From Denitrovibrio sp. (GTDB lineage Bacteria > Chrysiogenota > Deferribacteres > Deferribacterales > Geovibrionaceae), in NCBI GenBank assembly GCA_002869185.1, contig PKTN01000003.1, positions 82,845-146,844 on the forward strand: a stretch of DNA of 64,000 bases, given 5' to 3'. The notes beneath the pieces were generated by a model that searched no databases, was not told the origin of the DNA, and saw only the letters and a list, made by a program, of their open reading frames with translations. A program made the position numbers and the translations under genes. Of the stretch, positions 52,271-60,421 are shown in pieces; positions within the stretch are counted from its first letter, which is position 1, and each line of letters starts with the position of its first letter.

Positions 52271-52354
52271 ATGTGTTGCTACGATAACTATATCCAGCCT
52301 GGGTTAGAGGAATATTGTTTTAGTGAGATGCCTTTTACAGGTTTAAGCAAATGA
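52271..52354 (+). CDS. Possible 27-residue peptide coupled to the TauE gene
   Basis: A short frame starts with ATG 52271 after AGAGG and ends with TGA overlapping the TauE ATG (ATGA). The peptide begins 'MCCYDNYIQPGLEEYCF' with three Cys. It could be a small protein or a translated leader controlling the next gene. It is not in a family I know, so it is tentative. Confidence 0.4.
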   Translation: MCCYDNYIQPGLEEYCFSEMPFTGLSK

Positions 52355-53094
52355 TAACTCTGACACTGTTGGCATTTTTCTTCTCTTTTCTTTTTTCTTT
52401 AGGAGGGGTTGGCTCAGCCGTTATACTTTTGCCTATAATGTTTTCGCTAGGTATCCCTCTGAACGAAGCCAAACCAACAGGGCTGCTTATAAATACACTC
52501 AGCATGAGCGGTGCAACCTACTCAAACTACAAACTTAAGACTCTGGATGTATCTATTGGCATGCCTATTATAATTTTTTCAGTGATATGTGCTCCTGTTG
52601 GTGCATACCTTTCTACCTATATTTCTGAAAAAATCATAATGAGCATATTCATATGTTTTATGCTTTTTTCTGGTTGTATAATGCTTTTTTTCAGAGCAAA
52701 AAAATATGAGAACAATTATAGGAAAGACAGACCATTCACCTTATTGTCATCAGTAGGTATATTTGCTGGTATCATTTCAGGTCTTCTTGGTGTTGGTGGC
52801 GGTGGAATAATCTCGCCTCTATTGATTTTGTCAGGGTTTAACCCTAAAAAGGTTGCCGCTGTTACAGCTTTTGTTGTCCCTTTCTCTTCTCTTACAGGTT
52901 TTATAACTTACTCTATGATGGGGAGTACTCATCTTCAACTGCTTGCACTTGTTAGCTTGTCCGCCTTTTTGGGCGGCTATCTCGGTACAAATTTCATGCA
53001 AAGCAGACTTAAGCCAGGGACAGTTAAGAAATTTCTTGGAATTATAATGTTTGTAATGGCTATAAAATTAATAACAAAGGTCATAGGTGAGTAG
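52351..53094 (+). CDS. TauE/SafE family membrane protein
   Basis: This is a 247-residue protein with eight helices and the TauE/SafE repeat: N-terminal 'FSLGGVGSAVILLPIMFSLG' and central 'IFAGIISGLLGVGGGGIISPLLIL'. The glycine-rich 'GLLGVGGGGI' is the family hallmark. Its start overlaps the 27-residue frame, and its stop touches the next ATG. It forms an operon with a phosphodiesterase-like protein and a rhodanese gene, hinting at sulfur-compound handling. Confidence 0.9.
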   Translation: MITLTLLAFFFSFLFSLGGVGSAVILLPIMFSLGIPLNEAKPTGLLINTLSMSGATYSNYKLKTLDVSIGMPIIIFSVICAPVGAYLSTYISEKIIMSIFICFMLFSGCIMLFFRAKKYENNYRKDRPFTLLSSVGIFAGIISGLLGVGGGGIISPLLILSGFNPKKVAAVTAFVVPFSSLTGFITYSMMGSTHLQLLALVSLSAFLGGYLGTNFMQSRLKPGTVKKFLGIIMFVMAIKLITKVIGE

Positions 53095-53820
53095 ATGAAA
53101 ACACATAAAACTGTTGTCGTAATATCGATTGATGCTTTACATCCCGACTCTATTAAGATGGCAAAACCTGAAAATATATTAAGAGTTATGGAGAAAGGTA
53201 TTTCTACTTTAGATGGAACGAGTGTCGCACCTCCGAAAACACTAATAAACCATACAGCGATGGCTTTAGGTAAGATGCCTGAAGAGAGTGGGTACACAGT
53301 GAATGCTTGGAAACCTGGTATGCCAAAAGCTGAGGGGGAAAGTATCTTTTCGCTTGCCAAGAAGTCAGGTTTAAAGACTTTTTATGTATATTCAAAAGAG
53401 CTATTGGGCTTTCTGGCTACTGAAGATGTTGATGAACAATATTTTGCAGGTATGGACTCTTTAAGTGAGGGGGACAGAATAGTTGACGAAACAAAAGAGG
53501 ACTATTTTCTCTTTTTGCACATTAGTGGTCTTGAGTTTACAGGGATGGAGCACGGCTGGCTCTCTGACGAATATATTACGAAGTTTCAGGAGATAGATGC
53601 TGGTCTTGCAGGTGTAATCAAAACGATTATGGAAAAGACAGATACCACGCTTGTCATAACAAGCGACCACAGCGGACATGAGAAAATTCATGGTTCAGAT
53701 CACCCAGAGGATTTTAAAATGCCATTGATCGTATATTCAGACATGGCAGATTTCTCAGAGTATAACAATAAATCATACAAAACTGTTGAGCTGAAAAGCT
53801 TGCTTAGTAAAATCATATAA
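53095..53820 (+). CDS. Alkaline-phosphatase superfamily phosphodiesterase/phosphatase-like protein
   Basis: This is a 241-residue protein with metal and catalytic positions of the superfamily: 'ISIDALHPDS' (Asp14), nucleophile Thr in 'PPKTLINHTAMALG', and 'VITSDHSGHEKIHGSDHPED' (Asp-His metal ligands). No signal peptide is present, so it is cytoplasmic. It is shorter than most type I phosphodiesterases. Substrate unknown; the operon context is TauE and rhodanese. Confidence 0.85.
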   Translation: MKTHKTVVVISIDALHPDSIKMAKPENILRVMEKGISTLDGTSVAPPKTLINHTAMALGKMPEESGYTVNAWKPGMPKAEGESIFSLAKKSGLKTFYVYSKELLGFLATEDVDEQYFAGMDSLSEGDRIVDETKEDYFLFLHISGLEFTGMEHGWLSDEYITKFQEIDAGLAGVIKTIMEKTDTTLVITSDHSGHEKIHGSDHPEDFKMPLIVYSDMADFSEYNNKSYKTVELKSLLSKII

Positions 53821-53831
53821 AGGGAGCCAAA

Positions 53832-54191
53832 ATGAAAGAACTTATCAGAAATATCCAGATGAAAGATGTACCTCAGATGAGACTCACTCCAGATCAGTTT
53901 ATAGAACTGTATAACAAAGATGAAGCCGTACTGGTTGATATTAGGTTCCCATTTGAGACCGATGCGTGGGCTATGAAGTTTAGTATAAATATCCCGCTGA
54001 ATGAGCTGCCTGACAGGTTAGATGAGCTTCCAAAAGATAAGCTTCTTGTATGTGCATGCCCTGAAAACTTTCGTTAACTCATGGCCCTGATGTACCTGAA
54101 GACAGAAGGCTATAATGCGAAGTTACTTTTTGGAGGTCTTTTAGAGATGACATCTCGCCTCAGAGGTGGAGCTGCAAAAGATATTAAGTAA
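53832..54191 (+). pseudogene. Rhodanese-like gene with in-frame TAA
   Basis: ATG 53832 (GGGAGCC upstream) opens a single-domain rhodanese: 'LTPDQFIELYNKDEAVLVDIRFPFETDAW' type start and the active loop 'CACPENFR'. Codon 82 is TAA (54075-54077), right after the active-site loop. The same frame continues 'LMALMYLKTEGYNAKLLFGGLLEM' to TAA 54189. A Ser (TCA) is expected at the stop position. As written the product lacks the C-terminal third. It may be inactive. Confidence 0.8.
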
Positions 54192-54424
54192 ATTAAACGA
54201 AGTTTTCCATATTACTTAGGTGCCGATACTAAAATCTACACTAGCTATGCTATACACATCCCGACAGCCGGAGGGGTGACAACAGAATCAATGGTTGTTG
54301 AGAATTGTAAATAGTTATTTTTTGTAGCCCATATAATTCAAACATATGCTTGAAAATGATTTCGAAAGTGGTAACCTTGATTTATTAATTATGTAGCATC
54401 TCTAACAAAGGATGAGGCTCAGAT

Positions 54425-56251
54425 ATGTATAGTAAATTTATTAAGATTTTCGTTTTAGTATCTATATTTTCAGTGTTATATGCCTGTGGTGTTGGTAATG
54501 CTGGTTGGGTAGATATATCATCAGCAGAATTCTCTGACAGCCTTATATATTCTTCTAGATCAGGAGAAATAACCTATGAGCTGAAAACTTACGATAATCC
54601 TGAAGAATGCACAGTCAGCTTTTTCCTGCAAAGCTCAGCTAGAAGTTCTGATACGTACTATCTTGGGTCAGAATATATAGAACTGACACCTGGAATTAGT
54701 ACTCTAAGTAGAACGCTAAATGTAAATATAGATAGCGTTATCCCTAACGGCGACTACAGCCTTGTTGGATATATATCTGAAATGGAAAATAGTTCAGCTA
54801 GTTTTACTAGTAGTCAGGCATATTCCGTGAGTGATGCTAATAAAGATGTGACAAATGTTAAGATCACCGATATCAGGCTTGCAGAGGATGTTCTAACCAT
54901 AGATCCGAGCCTTGATAAAAGTTTGGCAAGTCTGCCAGCTGGGTTCGATGCAGATAATCTAGATATGCTCACTGCTGGGATGATTCCTATGCACGATATA
55001 AATGCCAATGCAACGTTACAGATTGAGGGGCCTCTCCCTTCTGGAGATATTGAACTGGCATTTGATATTAGCATCGATAATGGAGTAACATGGATGCCTG
55101 TGGAGCTTTGGAATAATGAAGAGCAGGCATACTCAGATCATATAAATATTACCTTCCCTGGTTATGCAGAGGGTGCGTTCACGCAGAATGTTACTATCTT
55201 GGCAAATATCACACAATCCCAGCTTAATCAGATATTTAATAATGTAAACAATTCAACAGATATGACCGTTGCTCAACAATTCCTTGCTAGACAGAGGATA
55301 AGCGTTGATGGCGTAGATTCTGATTCTGATGATGTATACCACTTCAGTCTTTCTATTTATCCTGTCGAACCTGTTACTCAGGTAGCATCAGATGAGGCGA
55401 GAGGGATTGTTAATTTTTACACCTCACAATTTGCTGAGAAATATAGCTCTATGAGTAAGACTCTTCAAATAGGAACAGCCGATGTTTCTGTGAGACCTAC
55501 TGCCGATAGTGAATATCTTATATATAATAATCAAGGTTATATACAGGGAAGGCCTGATACAACCCCAACAGGCGCATGGTATCGTGCGGGTGTAGATGTC
55601 CCGCTTAATGTTTTTGGTATAAGCTATGGACTTCTTGGAGCACAGGCAGAGGTAGGTACCTATTTAGATAAAAGATTTTCAGGGTATCGCCTGCAGGTTA
55701 ATATACTGGGTACTAACCTTGTCAAGACTGAAGCGTCTAATATTAGTGTTACAAATTTATCTCTCAATCTCCCTTTGTGGTCAGGTATGAAAGATCTAAA
55801 GAAGAAAACTGTGATGGTTGGTCCTGTTCCTTTTGGTTTAAAAGCAAGAGTACAGGCTGATATCTCCGCAGGGGCAGTTGTGACGCTTAATAGTTCCACA
55901 GCGGAGCTTGCTAAGGTTCGTGTGCCAGAGGCTGAGTTAGGACTATATTTAACAGGTGGACCAGACTGGTCGGTCGTGGGTTTTGGGGTTACATCAGAGT
56001 TGGTACTTTTGAACGATAAACTAACAGCTAATGGTAAACTACAGGTGGCATATAACTCATCCAATGAGATAATCAGCGGAACATACTCTTCTAGTGTTGC
56101 TGATAAGGTGAGGTCTATCGAAGGTAAACTTGGCGTATATGTAAAATATAGACTATTTGGCAAAGACCATTATATAAATAAGTGGTTTGTAAATACAGGT
56201 GCATTGATAAACCATACATACTCTCTCAGTGCAGCTAGTGGCAGTTTATAG
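54425..56251 (+). CDS. Large beta-rich lipoprotein of unknown function
   Basis: This is a 608-residue protein with a lipoprotein signal (lipobox 'SVLYAC', Cys21). The mature part is rich in Ser, Asn, Thr and alternating hydrophobic residues, suggesting beta structure, and has no motif that I recognise. GAGG at 54412-54415 supports ATG 54425. Its stop overlaps the GTG of the next gene (TAGTG), so the pair is coupled. It may sit in the outer membrane and act with the membrane-anchored HEAT-repeat protein. Confidence 0.8.
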   Translation: MYSKFIKIFVLVSIFSVLYACGVGNAGWVDISSAEFSDSLIYSSRSGEITYELKTYDNPEECTVSFFLQSSARSSDTYYLGSEYIELTPGISTLSRTLNVNIDSVIPNGDYSLVGYISEMENSSASFTSSQAYSVSDANKDVTNVKITDIRLAEDVLTIDPSLDKSLASLPAGFDADNLDMLTAGMIPMHDINANATLQIEGPLPSGDIELAFDISIDNGVTWMPVELWNNEEQAYSDHINITFPGYAEGAFTQNVTILANITQSQLNQIFNNVNNSTDMTVAQQFLARQRISVDGVDSDSDDVYHFSLSIYPVEPVTQVASDEARGIVNFYTSQFAEKYSSMSKTLQIGTADVSVRPTADSEYLIYNNQGYIQGRPDTTPTGAWYRAGVDVPLNVFGISYGLLGAQAEVGTYLDKRFSGYRLQVNILGTNLVKTEASNISVTNLSLNLPLWSGMKDLKKKTVMVGPVPFGLKARVQADISAGAVVTLNSSTAELAKVRVPEAELGLYLTGGPDWSVVGFGVTSELVLLNDKLTANGKLQVAYNSSNEIISGTYSSSVADKVRSIEGKLGVYVKYRLFGKDHYINKWFVNTGALINHTYSLSAASGSL

Positions 56252-58044
56252 TGCCTATGTCTGCGAAGAAGATACTTTTTCTTGTAGCGTTAATTATTGT
56301 CCTTGGTACTGTCGTCATCTTTTATCTGGTTGGAAGGGAATCAGGTCTTTCGCTTTATTTTAAAGCAGGTGAAAAGGTTTCATACACATATAAGCTCAGT
56401 TCAAAGATTGGCTACGGCATAAACGACAATTCTGACATCCTTGATATAATACTCGCTGGGATACTTAACATTAAAGTGATAGAGGTTTCAGATGTTGCAA
56501 AACTAGTCGTCTCTTTCATACCGGAAGAAGTGAAGTATGACATAAATCCAGATATATCCGATATCCTTTCCACTCCATTCATACTAGTAGTAGGCAAAAC
56601 AGGTGCGTACAATGAATTTATCTTTCCCGATAGCTTAGATGAGAAGGGGAGAGAAATCCTAAAGTCAATAATGTATCCCTTAGAAACAATCATAGATGCA
56701 AAAAAACTTAAAGGGTATGTAGAGAAGAGCCGAGATGGGCTTGGACTATACACCGCATATTATAGGTTTCAGGATGGTGTTTTACACAAATCAAAGACGA
56801 GATATTATAAAACTTCATCAGATAAGGAGACCAAACCTGACGTTAGAATCCTCGAGTCAGATTATATTATAGTGACTGATCATGATGGCTTATGGTTGAA
56901 GAGTTTGAGTAGCTCGGAGCACCTTCTTATAGATATGTCGTCGCTAATGTCTATAGATTCTATCACAGAAGTGATTTTGCAAAAGAGTGATAATGCAGAA
57001 TTAATTTCAGATACTTGGAGAATATCAAATGAGACTGATGTAAGAGAGTTCGCAGTAGTTAATAAAATGAAAAGCACTATGCCTGAGCGTAAGAGTAACA
57101 AAGTAAAAGCTAGTCTTGTGTCAGGAGACCATTCTTTCGACCTGTTAGATTATTTGCAAAACCAAGATGCGAATAAAGTTAATATTGATATACTAGCTGA
57201 GATGTTACTTAATGACGAAAGCCTCATTGAAGATGTTTTGGAGATTGTACGAAATGATACACTTAAAGAGAAGAAGATATCTAGGCTGATTACAGCTTTG
57301 AGTATCGCTGGTACTGTTGAGGCGCAGGACGCTCTGATAAATATAGCAGATGACATGAGTTTTTCAGAAGCAAATAGATTTAGAAGTGTTATGGCATTTC
57401 ATAATATGGTAGTGCCACCAATTGATAAGGCTCTCAATTTTCTTGTTAGAGGCATAGATAAGATAGGTGAGCAGGGGATGGAAACAACAATCGCAAACAC
57501 CTCTGTGCTGGTTACTGGTGCTTTGGCGAATAACCTTGCCACAGAGTATCCAAACGTGTCGGAATCTATTATTAGTCGACTAAAGGAAGAGCTTCAGAAC
57601 ACATCAGAGCCTACTAAAGAGAGGATTTTGCTTGCTGCCATCGGAAATACGAGAGACATAGAAAGTATAGAGCTTGTCGGAGAATATCTTAATGATTCTG
57701 ATTATGGCTTGAGGATAGCTTCAGCCGAATCGCTTGGATTGATAGGTGGCGATAAAGCAAAGACTATGCTTATTGAAAAACTTAAAGATGAAGAAATCCC
57801 ACAGGTTCAAACCAAGATAATAAAGAGCTTTAGTCGAGTGTCTATCGATAGCGATGATATAAAAGATATTGGAGATGTCCTTATAGGCTCGCTGAATCCG
57901 AGTTTGCGTAATTCTTCTATTAAGCTACTTTTAGAAAATAAAAATACAGCCCCTAATGTTGTCGATAAAATTTTTCGAGAAGCATACAAAAGTGAGATGC
58001 ATAAGGATAATAAAAATCTGCTACTAAAAGGTTTTTTGCAATAA
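56251..58044 (+). CDS. Membrane-anchored protein with N-terminal beta domain and C-terminal HEAT repeats
   Basis: This is a 597-residue protein with one N-terminal membrane helix (about 7-27). Next comes a beta-rich part beginning 'FKAGEKVSYTYKLSSK' (about 35-290), then an alpha-helical region of HEAT-like repeats (about 320-590; 'IGNTRDIESIELVGEYLNDSDYGLRIASAESLGLIGG' is a typical repeat). A beta-sheet domain followed by a HEAT-type superhelix recalls the vitellogenin/MTP lipid-transfer layout, but this is only an architectural likeness. Start is GTG 56251 or ATG 56257. It is coupled to the lipoprotein gene and is the last gene before the island. Confidence 0.75.
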   Translation: MPMSAKKILFLVALIIVLGTVVIFYLVGRESGLSLYFKAGEKVSYTYKLSSKIGYGINDNSDILDIILAGILNIKVIEVSDVAKLVVSFIPEEVKYDINPDISDILSTPFILVVGKTGAYNEFIFPDSLDEKGREILKSIMYPLETIIDAKKLKGYVEKSRDGLGLYTAYYRFQDGVLHKSKTRYYKTSSDKETKPDVRILESDYIIVTDHDGLWLKSLSSSEHLLIDMSSLMSIDSITEVILQKSDNAELISDTWRISNETDVREFAVVNKMKSTMPERKSNKVKASLVSGDHSFDLLDYLQNQDANKVNIDILAEMLLNDESLIEDVLEIVRNDTLKEKKISRLITALSIAGTVEAQDALINIADDMSFSEANRFRSVMAFHNMVVPPIDKALNFLVRGIDKIGEQGMETTIANTSVLVTGALANNLATEYPNVSESIISRLKEELQNTSEPTKERILLAAIGNTRDIESIELVGEYLNDSDYGLRIASAESLGLIGGDKAKTMLIEKLKDEEIPQVQTKIIKSFSRVSIDSDDIKDIGDVLIGSLNPSLRNSSIKLLLENKNTAPNVVDKIFREAYKSEMHKDNKNLLLKGFLQ

Positions 58045-58057
58045 ACCATAAGTAAGG

Positions 58058-58071
58058 AAATGGAGGCGGTG
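58058..58071. repeat. Left attachment-site copy (14 bp, repeat of tmRNA 3' end)
   Basis: aaatggaggcggtg, identical to 63667-63680. It starts 13 bp after the stop of the HEAT-repeat gene. Confidence 0.8.
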
Positions 58072-58233
58072 TCTATTTAATTGCACATGTAACATGCTGA
58101 TATTAAAAATAAAATATGGTTAGATGATCTGAAGATACCGTTGAAAATACCGTTTGATTCTATTGCTTACTATTGCTGAGATCAATAAAAAGTTACTCGT
58201 GCTAACTGCTAATCCTGCTAAAATTGCTAATTA

Positions 58234-59133
58234 TTATGAACAAAGTATATCATTTAGCTTGTTTCGTTGCTCATTGAATTTTTCAGGATTCATTCCTTTG
58301 AGGGTGCTTAAGTTTTGCAGTTTCCATTTTACAGCAGGAAAGTGTTGAAAATTATATGTATCCCATGAAGGTTCTAAATCATGAAAAGACAGCAGAATTT
58401 TTTTGTCCGTTTCAGTTAATAATTCAGTAATCTCAGTTATCAGCTGATCCCTTGTAGTTTCAAAATTATTGTATGTAAATTCTTCAGTAGCCATGCCTAC
58501 GAAATGATTTTCATAAGTTTCTCTCTGATCCAGAAGGTTAGGATTCAATATTTCATAAGCTGGCCTGTTTGTGCTTAGCAGTGACAATAAAAATCCTGCT
58601 TTAATGTCCTGGTTAATGCCAGTAGTGTTAAATAACTTTTTTATATCAAAGAGATCTCTGGGATGCTGTCTGTCTAGGGCAGCACATATTTTGCCGCCGT
58701 ATAGCTGACCGGCGTGAACGGCTCTCATTTCACAAAAAGTATCAAAGTCTTCTTGTGCTTTCTTACATAATATCCTTGTCTCTGAGGGCTCTATGGTTCC
58801 TCTGGCGACCAAATTTACTTCAATTTTGATACTTGCAGATGCATTTGAAACAAGTAATTTTCCGCTTGAAACATTGTGCTGGACATTTGAGGCTGGAATA
58901 TAGCGGTTAATATTTTGCTTTATCATGTCAAGGGACGCATTGATATTTACTAGAGTAGTTTCGCGATCTTCGATCGGAGTGTAGGTCAGGTCGATATCAA
59001 CCGAAAGTCGAGGCATGTTGTGTATAAAAAGGTTTATTGCGGTGCCACCGTGCAGTGCAAAACAGTCTTCTTTTGCGACTTCCGGGATGACTGACAGCAA
59101 TAGTTGTACTTGATTTCTATAGCTCTTATCCAT
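58234..59133 (-). CDS. abiEii: AbiEii/AbiGii nucleotidyltransferase toxin
   Basis: This is a 299-residue protein of the AbiEii family. The nucleotidyltransferase motifs 'LHGGTAINLFI' (about residue 26) and 'RLSVDIDLTYTP' (about residue 40, catalytic Asp pair) are intact. Length is typical. It is the toxin of the type IV AbiE system, which acts against phage by blocking growth when the antitoxin fails. It overlaps the upstream antitoxin gene by 8 bp. GC and codon use are close to the neighbours. Confidence 0.93.
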   Translation of the reverse strand: MDKSYRNQVQLLLSVIPEVAKEDCFALHGGTAINLFIHNMPRLSVDIDLTYTPIEDRETTLVNINASLDMIKQNINRYIPASNVQHNVSSGKLLVSNASASIKIEVNLVARGTIEPSETRILCKKAQEDFDTFCEMRAVHAGQLYGGKICAALDRQHPRDLFDIKKLFNTTGINQDIKAGFLLSLLSTNRPAYEILNPNLLDQRETYENHFVGMATEEFTYNNFETTRDQLITEITELLTETDKKILLSFHDLEPSWDTYNFQHFPAVKWKLQNLSTLKGMNPEKFNEQRNKLNDILCS

Positions 59134-59899
59134 TACTTGCCTTCAGTTGTTTTGGGACGGTTATTTTGTATTTATCAACATATATACCATTTTTACAAAA
59201 GCTGCGCTTCCCTTTCCCCGTATCTATGTTGTTCATCTTGATGTATTTAAACCATGCATGTCCAATATCGTCTGCCATGAATAAAAATAATCTTTTGACT
59301 TTAATAGAAGAACAGTTTTCAAGCAAATTCTGTACTTTGCCAGGGTTAAGGTTATTAAGACCTTCTAGCAGTTGATAGCACATTAACATGTCTTCATCGC
59401 TTGATGCATGTAGTAAGCACTCTAGAATTGCTCTGGCTGGAGAAGATATTTTGATATCGTAATTATTAACTTTCAGATCTACAAGTCCCAACTCCGCCGG
59501 CAAAAAAGAGGAACTAAAGTTTTCTATACACGCATCCCATTTGTAGTTCTTGAACCATGCAGGAATTTTTTCATCTTTTTTGCGATATAAGTATGCATAT
59601 TTTGTTTTTAGCTCAAGGTAATGGGCTTTGCCTTGAAGTGACAAGGCAGTTTTACCTCCAGGATGTATAGACAGACCAAGCTGGTTTTGCATGGCGTAGA
59701 CAGCTCCTGTGTAGTCAACGCTATCATTTGCTTTCTTAAAGGCTCCGCTGCCTATTGATTCTATCCAGCCGCTCTTTTTATACTTACTCAATAGTTGGCT
59801 TGATATTTCATTGTCATTAAACCATTGGCTTAATGCTATTGTGCCAGATGGCCATTTCTGCATTATCTGGTTTATTTTACTGATGTTTTGCAAACTCAT
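59126..59899 (-). CDS. abiEi: AbiEi-family antitoxin with N-terminal winged helix
   Basis: This is a 257-residue protein with a winged-helix N-terminal part (about 5-60; 'SQLLSKYKKSGWIESIGSGAFKK') and an AbiEi antitoxin domain ('SIHPGGKTALSLQGKAHYLEL', 'ISSPARAILECLLH'). The domain order fits AbiEi_3-type antitoxins, which repress their own operon and neutralise AbiEii. A strong promoter places the transcript start at or next to the ATG. It is followed by the toxin gene with an 8-bp overlap. Confidence 0.92.
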   Translation of the reverse strand: MSLQNISKINQIMQKWPSGTIALSQWFNDNEISSQLLSKYKKSGWIESIGSGAFKKANDSVDYTGAVYAMQNQLGLSIHPGGKTALSLQGKAHYLELKTKYAYLYRKKDEKIPAWFKNYKWDACIENFSSSFLPAELGLVDLKVNNYDIKISSPARAILECLLHASSDEDMLMCYQLLEGLNNLNPGKVQNLLENCSSIKVKRLFLFMADDIGHAWFKYIKMNNIDTGKGKRSFCKNGIYVDKYKITVPKQLKASNG

Positions 59900-59905
59900 A
59901 GTTTA

Positions 59906-59934
59906 TTTATAAGTCTTAATTTAAACTATGTCAA
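59906..59934 (-). promoter_or_regulatory. abiE promoter, predicted leaderless
   Basis: TTGACA (59934-59929), a 17-bp spacer and TATAAA (59911-59906) on the minus strand. The abiEi ATG is 7 bp past the -10 (59899), so the mRNA would start at the start codon. No ribosome site is seen. Confidence 0.7.
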
Positions 59935-60040
59935 GCTATGGTTTGTTTTAATTCTTAAATGTAAACTTTAAGTTTAGTATTTGGCGTTAATATAAACCGA
60001 AGTACTACTGCAACATTTGCTACACTCAAACAACAATATA

Positions 60041-60160
60041 AATTCTAATAAAGTAGAATTTATATTGCAAAAAACTATATCTAGTGCTTTAATTCTAATA
60101 AAGTAGAATTTAATTAACAGGCATGACATATCGACCCTATAATTCTACTTTAATAGAATT
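60041..60160. promoter_or_regulatory. Three HipB-type operators with 50-bp spacing and the hipBA promoter
   Basis: AATTCTA-N6-TAGAATT palindromes lie at 60041-60060, 60091-60110 and 60141-60160 (the third inverted, one mismatch). The start-to-start distance is exactly 50 bp. A promoter TTAACA (60114-60119), 18-bp spacer, TATAAT (60138-60143) has its -10 overlapping the third site. Binding by the HipB protein encoded just downstream is inference from position and from HipB biology. Confidence 0.75.
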
Positions 60161-60175
60161 TACTATGGTGAAAAA

Positions 60176-60421
60176 ATGGCAAAAAAAATAGTTAAAGCTA
60201 ACATCCCAGAGCCACAGATTCTTCTGAATCAAAAAATATTAGGAGAATTTGTGCATGCTGCAAGAACAAATAACAACCTTACGGTCCAGGATGCAGCAGC
60301 ACTATGCAACATCTCTATAAACACGATGAATAATATTGAAAATGCTAAGGCTGATATAAAGCTAAGTACAGTAATTAAAGTTTGCAGCATGCTTGGAATC
60401 ACAATAAGGATAGAGGCATGA
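60176..60421 (+). CDS. hipB: HipB-type helix-turn-helix antitoxin
   Basis: This is an 81-residue protein with an HTH_3 domain (about 22-78; 'LTVQDAAALCNISINTMNNIENAKADIKLSTVIKVC'). It is the antitoxin and DNA-binding half of a HipBA-type system, where HipB represses the operon and binds the kinase HipA. It starts with ATG after a weak ribosome site. Its stop overlaps the hipA start (ATGA). Three operator palindromes lie directly upstream. Confidence 0.9.
   Translation: MAKKIVKANIPEPQILLNQKILGEFVHAARTNNNLTVQDAAALCNISINTMNNIENAKADIKLSTVIKVCSMLGITIRIEA

Noticed and set aside
54192..54314. Open stretch of about 40 codons after the rhodanese stop in the same frame
   Set aside because: No start codon with a ribosome site and no recognisable domain; probably chance.
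54192..54424. Possible riboswitch in the gap before the lipoprotein gene
   Set aside because: Some short inverted repeats (CAACA/TGTTG) but no match to a riboswitch core that I know.
58154..58348. Plus-strand frame at the left end of the island
   Set aside because: It runs antisense into abiEii and has no protein features; the repeats there explain the low-complexity translation.
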